From: Bifidobacterium cebidarum | GTDB taxonomy: Bacteria; Actinomycetota; Actinomycetes; Actinomycetales; Bifidobacteriaceae | Direction of reading: 5' to 3' | NCBI RefSeq assembly: GCF_009193305.1 | Contig: NZ_WBVS01000008.1 | Location: forward strand, 1 to 64,000 | Length of the DNA: 64,000 bases | Translations under genes and position numbers: made by a program | Shown: piece after piece, positions 27,335 through 37,204 of the stretch | How the letters are laid out: each line of letters starts with the position of its first letter | Numbering within the stretch: the stretch's first letter is position 1 | The notes under the pieces: generated by a model | The model's database searches: none | Seen by the model: the letters and a program-made list of their open reading frames with translations, nothing else | What the model was told of the DNA's origin: nothing

Positions 27335-28687
27335 TCAGGTCCGTCTCTTGGCCAGCCACCACCCGCACAAAGCGAGGGGCACTGCAGCCAAAGTGAAGAG
27401 GAACGGCAGCATCATGCCAACATGGGGCCCTGCTGAATCCAGGGCGACTCCAGCTGCCGAGGATCCGATCGACGTGCCTACGGTACCGGCTGTCGTCACC
27501 CAGCTGAGGCCTTCCGTCAACGATTCGGCCGGCACAAGATCTTTGACGATCAGGTTGCCGGTCGCGAACAACGGGGAAACAGTCAGGCCCGTCAGAATCT
27601 CGATGATGCCCAGCAGGATGAGGTTATCCATGGTGATACGGAAGAACACATATCCCACAGTGAGCAGCACGAGGAACATCACCATATGGCCCCAATGCGA
27701 GCCTTTGAGCTGGCGTGATCCGAATACTAGGGCGCCCACACATGAGCCGACGGCGAACATGGCCAACTGAACGCCCAGGAAAGGTTCCAATCCCATGGCT
27801 TTCATCGTCGCGGTGATAGAGACATCGAACGAGGTGAAGCTCATATTGAATACGATGAATACCGCCAGCAGCGGCAACACGCCCGCATAGAGCAGTACGC
27901 TTTTAGGCTTGGGGGCTTGCGCTTTCAACTGACGTAGCGTGAGCCGATCCGCGACCGATGCATCCGATGGGTCATTCATAGGCGCAGCGGACGCGTTGAT
28001 TCGCTCGGTATGTTCAGACGCGGGAACAGCGATGGGCTCCACGATGATGTTCGGTTGCGTGGATTTGAGCGAGAAGAATATGGTGCCGCCGATGCCGCAG
28101 GCCAGTGTAGGTACGAAAAGCTGCGATACCGGATGCACCGAGGTGGCGAGCCATGCAGCCATGATTGGCCCTAGAATGAACACGATTTCGTCGATGGCCG
28201 CTTCCATGGCGTAGGCGGTATTGAGCAACTGATCACCGTCTTGCGCCCCGCGCAATGCATATGCCCAACGTGTTCTGACCAATGCGCCGAACGAAAACTG
28301 CGTAAGGCCCATGATGATGGCCAGTACGAACAGCACCGCTATTGGCACGCGAATCAGAGCCGCGCAGGCGAACGACAGCATGGCGACGATCTGCACCGCG
28401 AGCGCGATACGCCCGACACGTGCCTGGCCGAATCGGTCGAATGCCCTGGCGTAGAACGGTGTGACACACGACATGGCAAGTACGTATACAGCACTCATCG
28501 TGCCGGCCACGGTCCAATTGTCATACAGGTGGTTCAGCGCCAGCACGATACCAAGACTCATCATGGAGATCGGCAAACGGGCCACGGCACCGGATACACA
28601 GAACGCTTTCGCTCCCGGCAATGCGAAAAGCCGCTTGTAGGGCGATGGAGTGGGACACGACTTGATGGCAACGCGAGTCGTAGACAA
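27335..28687 (-). CDS. MFS transporter
   Basis: A 450-residue major facilitator superfamily protein with about 12 hydrophobic segments and a polar central loop of about 55 residues (around PIAVPASEHTERINASAAP) between the halves. The loop after helix 2 (YARAFDRFGQARVGRIAL) matches the MFS motif A region. It belongs broadly to the drug/metabolite efflux type, but no substrate can be assigned. It begins with TTG (28687), supported by TAAGGAG 8 bases upstream; no ATG fits better. The 203-base spacer upstream (28688-28890) shows nothing recognisable. Confidence 0.85.
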   Translation of the reverse strand: MSTTRVAIKSCPTPSPYKRLFALPGAKAFCVSGAVARLPISMMSLGIVLALNHLYDNWTVAGTMSAVYVLAMSCVTPFYARAFDRFGQARVGRIALAVQIVAMLSFACAALIRVPIAVLFVLAIIMGLTQFSFGALVRTRWAYALRGAQDGDQLLNTAYAMEAAIDEIVFILGPIMAAWLATSVHPVSQLFVPTLACGIGGTIFFSLKSTQPNIIVEPIAVPASEHTERINASAAPMNDPSDASVADRLTLRQLKAQAPKPKSVLLYAGVLPLLAVFIVFNMSFTSFDVSITATMKAMGLEPFLGVQLAMFAVGSCVGALVFGSRQLKGSHWGHMVMFLVLLTVGYVFFRITMDNLILLGIIEILTGLTVSPLFATGNLIVKDLVPAESLTEGLSWVTTAGTVGTSIGSSAAGVALDSAGPHVGMMLPFLFTLAAVPLALCGWWLAKRRT

Positions 28688-28890
28688 TGCACTTACTCCT
28701 TACTGGTGGGTTCGTCCGGCACGTGCGCCCGCCCACACGCGCCTTCCGAGGGTAGCGGTCCTCGAGCAACGTCACGCGGTGCGTTTCTCCCGCGGACATG
28801 ATGGCATTCAGCGCAATAATCACGCTGGTTTATCGCCTTAAGGAGCCCCAGCACTCGGCGGCGCCTTCACCATGTCATAGGCATTACAAC

Positions 28891-31800
28891 CTAGTCGTTG
28901 TCAGATTGTTCGGGGATCCCGGAGCTCAACTCGGTAAGGATTTCCTGTTTGGTTTTGGTATGAGCCTGAAGCTCACGCAAGCTTTCATCAGGCTCACTGA
29001 CATAGTAGAGGGTAGCGTCGATACTCTCCAACTCCACATCCTCCACTACGGCAAGTAGCAGTCGATACATGTCGAGCTGAGCCAGCTTACGCTCGATGTC
29101 CGCGGCCTTGACTGGTCGCCTACCGGTTTTCCAATCAACGACGGTGAACCGCTTGGAGGTATCGTTGGCGTCCAGACCTCCGGCAAAGACCGCATCAAGC
29201 TTGCCATTGACGAGGCCGATACCGGGCACGTCAACCACAATCGACCGCTCGGCCCACACCGGCGTGCGCTTGGCCCAAGCGGATTGGATCAGGCGTTCGG
29301 CCCACACCGGTATGTTGCCATCCGCGGGAACAGGAACGCCTCTGTACTGATCGGCGTTCCAATCCATGCATGGATTGGGGCACTGGCCTGTATATTGGTC
29401 CGATTCGATGAGCAGTTCCCGACGCAACTGCTCGGTCGGATTGCCGGCGTTCATGAATCGTTCCGCCCAATCATGGAAACGAGTACCCTCCTGCGCCGCA
29501 GGAGAGGAGATACGTGGCACCGGACGAATCACAGAACGCCAATAGTCATGCTCTTGGCGTTCGCTCATGCCGCCAACACGAGCTTGCAGACTGGTGACGT
29601 TCTGCCGGCCTGCGGCGAGGATACGCCGTGCTTTGTCTTTCACCGTCTCGTCAAGCGATTCCTTGTTCTCGCCGCCGCTCATCAAATCGGCGTCATCAGC
29701 CAGCAATTGTGCACGCCGAGAAAGGGGCCCGCATATCAGCTGCGCAGTCCCACCACTGGAAGCTACTACTTGCTTGGCTTCGTCGATGGCCTGGAGCACG
29801 GAAGGGAGACCCTGATTCAACCGCTGTTGTATGCCCGAACTCAGATGCGCCGGCCAATATAAGCCATCGATTTCGGATACCCGCTCCAGCGGCGTACACC
29901 AAGCATCAGCAATCACGGCTTTGCCATATTCACCTGCCGCGTCTCCCACAAAGAATCCTTGAGGCGGCGCAATAGGTTCACCTTCCTGAGTGGTAAACAC
30001 CACCTCGCCCGATAGTTGAGCCACGCATTGCTCCGCGCTTACCGCGTGCGAATGAGCATGCAAGGCATCATGGACTTCCAGCCAAAAGTTGGAGGGCGAG
30101 GACTTCTTCGCCCCTTTCTTCACCGTAGAGGGGTCCCTGCTGGATGCATTGGTGTACATGCAGTAGGTCATTAACGCGTCGTTACGCGCCCTGGTCAATG
30201 CCACGTAAGCCAGTCGGCGTTCGTCGGCATGCAATCTGCGGCCATATTCCTCCATCTGCGTCAAATACCAACCGCTGCGGTCTGCGTCTTCAACGCCGTC
30301 CCCCCAATCACGGATGGAACCGAATGCCTCATCGTCGATGAGTTCCACACCTTCCAAGGTTTGCAGCGTGGCGACGGGGTCGGCGTTCACATCAGCATCA
30401 TGCGGGAAACGCGGCAGTATGGCGGCATCAGCCCGCATCGGCACTGGTACCGCCACCGGATCAGTGAGCCAGGAATGCGCTGTCTCATGATATTCCGGGG
30501 CTTTCCATTGTCCTTGCTCCACGCCTCCTTCATGACCTTCCTCGAGCGTTATGGACAGATGCTCCCCTTGATTGCTGGGGAATCCGCCTTGCGTCATGCC
30601 GACGACCGCTACGGCGTCCCATTCCAAACCTTTGGATTGGTGCACGGTCATGAGTTCCACATCCACCGGAGCATCCGGCAGGTTGGCTGCTTCATCTTTC
30701 ACGTTGCTCAGATAATCGACCCATGTAATGAAGCCTCGCAATGTCGGTGTCTGGTCGATATCGAGTTCCTGGGTATACGTATCGACCAAATCCACGATGG
30801 CATGCATTGGCATTCGAGCAACCGTAGGATTGAGACTCCCTTCTCCGCGCACAGTATGAGCCACTACAGCATCGATATCAAGATCCAATGCCTCAATTGC
30901 CGCACGAATCACTTCCCCCAACGGACGCCCAACGGCATGCTGCACCCGTCGCACCGCTTGCATGGCTTGTGCGATGCCGCGCCGCCCATGCTCACTGAGC
31001 TTGTGCTCATATGAGGAAATGTCCTCCTGGGACAACAGGTCCGAAACGAACACCATATTGGCCACTTGGTCACGGTGCTCGCGCACCACCGCCGCTCGTT
31101 GTGCAGCAGGAGTGTCGGCAGGCACCAATCCAGCTTCCGCCAATGCCCTAAAGCGTTGTTGCGTATTGAGTTCTTCGGCAATCGACGCCAGAGCGGTCAA
31201 ATCGGCTGAGGACAGGTTGAATCGCGGCGTGGCCAACAATCGCATCAAAGACTTGGTATCGGTACGGTCGGATGCCACATGCAGCAACGCCATGATATCG
31301 CGAACTTCGGGGCGTTCCAGCAATGCGGAATATCCCACGACAAATGTAGTGAGCCCTGCTCGTTCCAGCGCCTCCTGATAGAGGGGCATGCGTGGTTTGC
31401 CGCGAAATAGCACCGCTACATGGGCCGAATCTGAATCACGCTTGCGGTATTTTTCGACCGCATGCCTGCAGAACCGCACCACAGCATCGATTTCCTGACC
31501 AATCGTCGCATATCCGAGAACCCCGAGGGTACCTTCCGGAGCGTTATCCAATGCACGTAATGGGGCAACACCGACTTCGCGCATCAACGAGCTTGAGGGA
31601 CGTGCCGGGAGGGAGCGCAACGGCAGGGTCAAATCGTTGGCGGCTTCAAGCACGATTCGGCTGTTACGCCGCGTGACGGATAGAGGGAACGGCTTGGAAT
31701 CCTGCGGCATATGGAAGTCATGCTGAAACATGCGAAACGCGCCCGGACTGGCACCGCGCCAGGCGTAAATGGATTGGAATGGGTCGCCCACGGCATTGAC

Positions 31801-32904
31801 CGCACACCGGTGAGTGTTATCCGGATGGAACAACGCCGCAATCAACGCCGCCTGTGTAGTTGACGTGTCCTGATATTCGTCCAGCAGCACATGGCTGTAT
31901 CGGCGACGTGTTTGCTCACCTATGGAGGGGAATCGTTCAATAAGTTGATAAGCCGCAATGGTGAAATCGGAGAATTCCGCCATATTGCGTTCTCGCTTGG
32001 CTTTGGCATATGCCCGCACCAGCTGAAGCAGCACCTCACGTTTGCGTGTTGCCGCGAGCAATTCGCCGCATCGGTAAACACATAATGAGTGCATTTCCGC
32101 AGCTCGAGTGTCCAGCTTGGCTTGCCATCTGGCATCAGTATCTTTTTTTGCCTTACTGATTTTATGGACTTTAGGCTCGGTATCAGAAATCGATTCCCCC
32201 GCAAGATTCTTATTCAACACGTCGATGAAAGCTGTATCCCATCGACTTACCCGATCCATGGCTTCTTCGAAATCCGTGCACCCAGCACCGATCATGGCAC
32301 TACCTATCGCGGATGATAGATCGATGACCTGCTGGGCTACCTTGGCGAGCGCGCCGAAATCTTCGCCAGACATCAACTCCATGTGCCGGTCAATGACTTC
32401 GATGGCAAGCTGCAGGGCGCTGGCCTCGCTTAATGGCTGAGTATTCTGATCGAATCCCACGAGCAAACCGTATTGTCTCACCAGCGTTTGGAAGAACGCA
32501 TCATAGGTGAATATCGACGGCTTCAAAAATGCGCGATCCCACGATGAGGCAATGTTCACATCGGCGATCTCTATTGATGCGTTGGGCGTATCAAACGCAT
32601 TGTGACCGTTGTGGGTGTTCTGGGAGTTCTCGGCATTCTGGCCGCTCTTATTCCCCTGGATCCTTTGCCCACCCGCAGCGCTCACTGCAGCCGACACTCG
32701 TTCGAGCAGTTCCCCGGCGGCTTTGCGCGTAAAGGTAAGGCCAAGAATACGTTCAGGAGCAACGCCTCCTCGGATCAAGGCGATGATGCGTTGGGTCATG
32801 GTGAAGGTCTTGCCGGAGCCTGCACCGGCGACCACGAGTACATCGTCATTGGCGGGCGCATTGATGATGGCCGACTGCTCGGGGCTTGGGGTAAACGCAC
32901 TCAT
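28891..32904 (-). CDS. adnB: AdnB-like UvrD-type helicase with RecB-type nuclease domain
   Basis: A 1337-residue subunit of a two-motor helicase-nuclease that resects DNA ends in recombination repair. Walker A is VAGAGSGKTFTMTQ (residues about 25-38). Motif II is LLDEYQDTS. Later helicase motifs include VGDPFQSIYAWRG, TVHQSKGLEWDAV and YVALTRARNDAL. The C-terminal nuclease has TRFHDWAERF, the catalytic FTVVDWKTGRRP and QLDMYRLLL. It overlaps the upstream adnA-like gene by 4 bases (ATGA), which indicates translational coupling and a heterodimer. The alternative is RecB- or AddA-like naming; the actinobacterial context favours AdnB. Confidence 0.88.
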   Translation of the reverse strand: MSAFTPSPEQSAIINAPANDDVLVVAGAGSGKTFTMTQRIIALIRGGVAPERILGLTFTRKAAGELLERVSAAVSAAGGQRIQGNKSGQNAENSQNTHNGHNAFDTPNASIEIADVNIASSWDRAFLKPSIFTYDAFFQTLVRQYGLLVGFDQNTQPLSEASALQLAIEVIDRHMELMSGEDFGALAKVAQQVIDLSSAIGSAMIGAGCTDFEEAMDRVSRWDTAFIDVLNKNLAGESISDTEPKVHKISKAKKDTDARWQAKLDTRAAEMHSLCVYRCGELLAATRKREVLLQLVRAYAKAKRERNMAEFSDFTIAAYQLIERFPSIGEQTRRRYSHVLLDEYQDTSTTQAALIAALFHPDNTHRCAVNAVGDPFQSIYAWRGASPGAFRMFQHDFHMPQDSKPFPLSVTRRNSRIVLEAANDLTLPLRSLPARPSSSLMREVGVAPLRALDNAPEGTLGVLGYATIGQEIDAVVRFCRHAVEKYRKRDSDSAHVAVLFRGKPRMPLYQEALERAGLTTFVVGYSALLERPEVRDIMALLHVASDRTDTKSLMRLLATPRFNLSSADLTALASIAEELNTQQRFRALAEAGLVPADTPAAQRAAVVREHRDQVANMVFVSDLLSQEDISSYEHKLSEHGRRGIAQAMQAVRRVQHAVGRPLGEVIRAAIEALDLDIDAVVAHTVRGEGSLNPTVARMPMHAIVDLVDTYTQELDIDQTPTLRGFITWVDYLSNVKDEAANLPDAPVDVELMTVHQSKGLEWDAVAVVGMTQGGFPSNQGEHLSITLEEGHEGGVEQGQWKAPEYHETAHSWLTDPVAVPVPMRADAAILPRFPHDADVNADPVATLQTLEGVELIDDEAFGSIRDWGDGVEDADRSGWYLTQMEEYGRRLHADERRLAYVALTRARNDALMTYCMYTNASSRDPSTVKKGAKKSSPSNFWLEVHDALHAHSHAVSAEQCVAQLSGEVVFTTQEGEPIAPPQGFFVGDAAGEYGKAVIADAWCTPLERVSEIDGLYWPAHLSSGIQQRLNQGLPSVLQAIDEAKQVVASSGGTAQLICGPLSRRAQLLADDADLMSGGENKESLDETVKDKARRILAAGRQNVTSLQARVGGMSERQEHDYWRSVIRPVPRISSPAAQEGTRFHDWAERFMNAGNPTEQLRRELLIESDQYTGQCPNPCMDWNADQYRGVPVPADGNIPVWAERLIQSAWAKRTPVWAERSIVVDVPGIGLVNGKLDAVFAGGLDANDTSKRFTVVDWKTGRRPVKAADIERKLAQLDMYRLLLAVVEDVELESIDATLYYVSEPDESLRELQAHTKTKQEILTELSSGIPEQSDND

Positions 32905-35900
32905 GCTTGCCTCGTTTCAAATACGGTGTCCACCTGGCCTGCGCAGGCCGGGCAAACGTTCTTCATGCGGCAATGTTCAATATGCGCACTCTGCGGATGT
33001 GCATCCAGCTTTGTCGACCGGCTCGCCGCCGCAGCATAGAACACACGCGAAATCATGGTGAGCGACCACATGGCTTGTGTACTGGCCAGGCTCAGAAACT
33101 GCTGCCACGTTCCCTCGCTCACACCGAGGGGTCGTTGCTCTGCTGACGGCGTAGGCACGTCACGGAATTTATCCAACGACGGGAAGCCGGTCCGTTGAGC
33201 AAACGGTTCCGCGTTCAGGCTTCCACCCGTGAATAACGGAGGTTGGAATGTTCCTTCCGGTGCGCGGCTTTGTGCAGGAGCGGCGTTATGCCCCACATGG
33301 AACAGAGCGCTTTGCCCTATTCTCGGCGCTTCACGCAACGCAGCCGCACCACGCGGACCATGTTCCGGAAACACCAACCCCAACTGATAGCACACCAGCT
33401 GAAGATCATTGAATACTTGCTTGCCAACCGGCAACGCACCGGTCTTATAGTCAATCAGACGAATATTGCCGGCACCGTCAGCAAGCACGCGTCTTTCCAC
33501 CCGGTCCATACGGCCGGAAAGTCGCACCACCAGGTCCTCGCTCATGCCTTCCGGCCAGCCGCCTACCAATATTCCCATGAGCTCCAGCAACGTGTGTCGG
33601 TCGATGCAATCCATGCCTGGGACGGCATTGTAGGCAGCAAGAATGTCGTTCAAATCGAATCGAGCCGTGAATTGCAACTCGCAAGCGACGTCCTGCAATG
33701 TGCCGATATTGAATTTACCGAAGTTCTGCCCCAGATATGACTCCTCCGTAGACAGCACAAAGTAACTGGCGATATTATGCAGCATATCCTTGGCGGCATC
33801 ATCTTTGCGTACTGCCCAGTACCGTTCTCGGATGTCGGCCACCATGGTCGGATCAGGTCGTTTTTCCTCATATATGGCCATGAGTCTGTCGGCTACCGCC
33901 TGAATACGTTGTTCCTTACCGGCGGCGGCATCCAATCCCAATGCGGCAAGTGCATGGGCATCAGTATCAAGCCGATCCAGATGTTCTTCGCTACCCTGCT
34001 GCGCCACAGCGTGAATCAGCGTGCCGAATCCCGCGTTCACCGATCCTGGCTGAGGCCCGGCGAATTGATGTTCCAGTAGCCAACACACCGGGCAGGCCCA
34101 TAATCCGTCCACCGCCGACGGAGAAAGCGTAATAATAGGCTGCTCGTCAGGTTTCTTCCGCGGCGTTTCGCTGCCCTGCTGGTCAAATGTTTGGCCATCA
34201 CACTGGGCGAAGTACCAATGCATTGGATTCGCTGCATCAATCCCATGAGCAGCGAGTATGCCTAAAGCGGCCGCCGCATCTCGTTCCCGACGGGGAAAGT
34301 CATGCGTTTCCGCGAGCGCGACGCGCGCGGCAGCTACGAGATCGCGCGGGTTGCCGTCCAGCCCAGCAAACAGTTCATCAGCAGTCTCGTTGGCATGTTC
34401 GTCATCGCCCACATGATCGGCATGATCAGCACAGGAACCCACTGCAGTGAATACCACTTCCTTACTATCTCTTGGATACCGTTCCGGAAGGTATCCGAAC
34501 AGGAAGTCCGAGGGACTGGTGTCATCACTCCACACGGCACTGACGAATACCTGCTCGGATGCTCTGGTCAACGAGACGAGGAAGCTTTTCTTCTCGCTGG
34601 ATAGCACCGATATGAATCGTGGATCGTGACCCTGAGCGTCAGTACCGGCCCGAGTGCCGCGCAGCACGAGTTCCGCAAGCTCTTCTCCGCCAAACATGGT
34701 GTTACGGCTAGCGAGATTCGGCCACACATCCTGTTCGACTGCAGGAATCCACACATATGGCCAATGCCGACCTGCTGCGCCCGCCGGCGTGGCAAGACTC
34801 ACCGCGTCTTCGACCGGGCCGACGCGCGCCAGGGAATCCGCCTGCACCTGCATATTGCACACTTGGGCTATGAACCCTGTGATATTGGCGCTGACTGCGG
34901 AGTTTTCGGCGAATTGGAACAATCGCATGGCTGCGTCCAACCGGTCATTCGCCGACCGTCCATCCGGCGTATTCGTCAAGGCCGTCTTCTGCCATGACGA
35001 TGCCACACCTGCTGCATGCCATGCAATGGACAAGACATTGATAGGCACATCCCGCTGATCTTCCGGAAGAGCACGCAATTGCGCACTGACGCGATCGACC
35101 AGATTCCACAGATTCATGAATGCCTGTGCCTGGGGATCATTGCCTAATACCGCGTTTACCGCAGCGAGCACTTGTTGTGTCGGAACAGATTCATCATCCA
35201 AAGCAAGCATGACGTACAACGCATCGACGCCAAACGCAAGATCGGAATGCGCAGCACTGTCCATAATGGTGTCATCAATGATAATGGGCGGTTTGATATG
35301 TTCCACATCCGAGTCCGTTGCCAGGACAGTCGCGCGGAGGGCTTCTACACTGCCGCTGAGCGTATGCCAACCATTCACCAATGCGGCGAGCGAACCTTCC
35401 TCACCGACCACTGATGCCAATGATTCCAAGGCGTCCATAGCCGATTCGATTGGCGAAAGGCGCGCGCTTCTTCCTTGCCCCGGCTTTTTTCCGGTGGTAA
35501 TGAGCGGACCATGCATCAGGGTGTTGACCCGTGCACGGGTAAAAGCAGCTATCTGAGCCAGGGTCATGGCGCAGTGTCGCACACCATCCGCCCGAAGACG
35601 AGCAAGCTCGACAAGGGCGAATAATCCCTGGACGAACGGCTCATCCTTAAGAGGTCTTGTGACCGAGGAGTACCGAACCGGCACGCCATCGCGCCGCAGA
35701 CGTTCTCCGAACACGCGCACGGTGGCATTATCATGCGCGATGACCGCCATATCGTTCCAACGAATATGACGGTCAAGGTGCGTGCGCTTGATACGCCACA
35801 CCACATCATCCAGTTCTTCACGCGAGGAGCGATACAGCCCCGTCAACAGCGAATGATCATCCGACATATCCCTTGCACCAGCGGTTAACGCCTCAGTCAG

Positions 35901-37082
35901 CTTGCCGGGGCGCTTGGCAAGGGGCAGCTGCTCCTCTTCCTCCGATGGAATGGACAACGATACCCGCGATGCCACCACGTGTGCATAATTCGGTTCCGAT
36001 ACCGACCCGCCATGTGCGCTTGGGGATTGTAGAGGAACCACGACGGCATGCAATTGCCCTGAACAAGCACGGCGCATAAGATATTCGGGGTATGACCCGC
36101 GAAATGTCTGCACCGCTTCATCCGGATTGCCGACCAATACGATGGCCGCGCCGGACTGATGCAGCTCTTCCAGGAATCTCAGACCGGCCAGGGTTATGTC
36201 CTGCACGTCATCCACCACTACGAGCCGTGGAATAGCTGAATGCCACAAACCGGAATCCGTCTGAGCACTAGGCCGGCAAGATTCGCCGCTATCCCCTCCA
36301 GCGGACTGACGGATTCGAATGTCTCGCACCTCACGCGCGCCAGCCACCAGTAAATATGACGCATCCAGGCGATATTGCTGCGGAAATGCTTCCGATTGGG
36401 CATGGATGTATTCCGCGCGCAATGCAAATGCCAGCTTCCATTGCACTAACAGACGCGCATCCATTTGGACAGCATGCAGCAACTCCGGCTCGTCATGCCG
36501 GCTGACACCAAGCTCATCCAGGCGGGCAAGCATATCTCTCAATTGGCTGATGAATGCATCTGAAATACCGCGTGCCATGATTTCTGCGCTGGTGGAACCG
36601 CCAACCACGGTCTCGCTGGAATCCATAATCAGTGACGCCCACTGGGATTGCGCAAAATACTCGCGCAATAGCAGGCATGTCCGGCATTCATCACCGGCAA
36701 TGGCATGAGTCATATGCACGGCCATGACACGTCTGAGCAGTGCATCCTGTTCAGCACCATTCAGCAAACGTGGCTCGACCATTCCCAATTCGGCACGCGA
36801 TGCCGCGATCACACGAAATGCCACAGCGCCCAATGTGGTGACCGGCCTTGCCTGACTTGAAGATCCCAGCTCGCGTATTACGCGATTGCCCAACTGATCC
36901 GCGGCAACGCGGCCCGATACGGTCATTACCGCTTGACTGTCGCCGTATCGACGAAGCCCTTCGAGCAGCACAGCCATTGCATACTCCGTTTTCCCTGAAC
37001 CGGGCACACCGACTACCAGCCTCGACGCGCCATCGCGTTCGATGCCGTCCAGCAGCAATGAAAGGTTCCTGTTCTCGTTCAT
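32901..37082 (-). CDS. adnA: AdnA-like helicase-nuclease subunit with Fe-S cysteines
   Basis: A 1393-residue partner of the adjacent helicase-nuclease. The Walker A box VGVPGSGKTEYA is at residues about 23-34, a Walker B-like VVVDDVQDITLAG is near 300, and helicase-type ALTRAS sequences follow (LVSLTRASEQVF). The C-terminal nuclease has IRLIDYKTGALP and DLQLVCYQLGLV. Cys996 and Cys999 (ACPVCWLLEH) together with Cys1371, Cys1377 and Cys1380 (CRMKNVCPAC) fit the iron-sulfur clasp of AddB/AdnA nucleases. It is longer than mycobacterial AdnA (about 1050 residues). The start at 37082 has only a weak ribosome site. Confidence 0.87.
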   Translation of the reverse strand: MNENRNLSLLLDGIERDGASRLVVGVPGSGKTEYAMAVLLEGLRRYGDSQAVMTVSGRVAADQLGNRVIRELGSSSQARPVTTLGAVAFRVIAASRAELGMVEPRLLNGAEQDALLRRVMAVHMTHAIAGDECRTCLLLREYFAQSQWASLIMDSSETVVGGSTSAEIMARGISDAFISQLRDMLARLDELGVSRHDEPELLHAVQMDARLLVQWKLAFALRAEYIHAQSEAFPQQYRLDASYLLVAGAREVRDIRIRQSAGGDSGESCRPSAQTDSGLWHSAIPRLVVVDDVQDITLAGLRFLEELHQSGAAIVLVGNPDEAVQTFRGSYPEYLMRRACSGQLHAVVVPLQSPSAHGGSVSEPNYAHVVASRVSLSIPSEEEEQLPLAKRPGKLTEALTAGARDMSDDHSLLTGLYRSSREELDDVVWRIKRTHLDRHIRWNDMAVIAHDNATVRVFGERLRRDGVPVRYSSVTRPLKDEPFVQGLFALVELARLRADGVRHCAMTLAQIAAFTRARVNTLMHGPLITTGKKPGQGRSARLSPIESAMDALESLASVVGEEGSLAALVNGWHTLSGSVEALRATVLATDSDVEHIKPPIIIDDTIMDSAAHSDLAFGVDALYVMLALDDESVPTQQVLAAVNAVLGNDPQAQAFMNLWNLVDRVSAQLRALPEDQRDVPINVLSIAWHAAGVASSWQKTALTNTPDGRSANDRLDAAMRLFQFAENSAVSANITGFIAQVCNMQVQADSLARVGPVEDAVSLATPAGAAGRHWPYVWIPAVEQDVWPNLASRNTMFGGEELAELVLRGTRAGTDAQGHDPRFISVLSSEKKSFLVSLTRASEQVFVSAVWSDDTSPSDFLFGYLPERYPRDSKEVVFTAVGSCADHADHVGDDEHANETADELFAGLDGNPRDLVAAARVALAETHDFPRRERDAAAALGILAAHGIDAANPMHWYFAQCDGQTFDQQGSETPRKKPDEQPIITLSPSAVDGLWACPVCWLLEHQFAGPQPGSVNAGFGTLIHAVAQQGSEEHLDRLDTDAHALAALGLDAAAGKEQRIQAVADRLMAIYEEKRPDPTMVADIRERYWAVRKDDAAKDMLHNIASYFVLSTEESYLGQNFGKFNIGTLQDVACELQFTARFDLNDILAAYNAVPGMDCIDRHTLLELMGILVGGWPEGMSEDLVVRLSGRMDRVERRVLADGAGNIRLIDYKTGALPVGKQVFNDLQLVCYQLGLVFPEHGPRGAAALREAPRIGQSALFHVGHNAAPAQSRAPEGTFQPPLFTGGSLNAEPFAQRTGFPSLDKFRDVPTPSAEQRPLGVSEGTWQQFLSLASTQAMWSLTMISRVFYAAAASRSTKLDAHPQSAHIEHCRMKNVCPACAGQVDTVFETRQA

Positions 37083-37120
37083 GGTTCAAGACTAAGCCCC
37101 AAATTCTAAGAGGGAAAAAT

Positions 37121-37150
37121 TTTACCGCGTCTCAATACAGCCTTTATGCT
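37121..37150 (+). promoter_or_regulatory. Candidate promoter of the kinase-FN3 operon
   Basis: TTTACC (37121-37126) and TATGCT (37145-37150) are 18 bases apart, 55 bases before the kinase start, in the divergent spacer with adnA. Confidence 0.4.
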
Positions 37151-37204
37151 GGCAGTATCCTGAACCACAGGGGTGGCATTGATGATTCAATCAAGGGGGA
37201 GATC

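Noticed and set aside
28688-28890. Regulatory element between the helicase-nuclease and MFS genes
   Set aside because: No palindrome, promoter or terminator strong enough to call.
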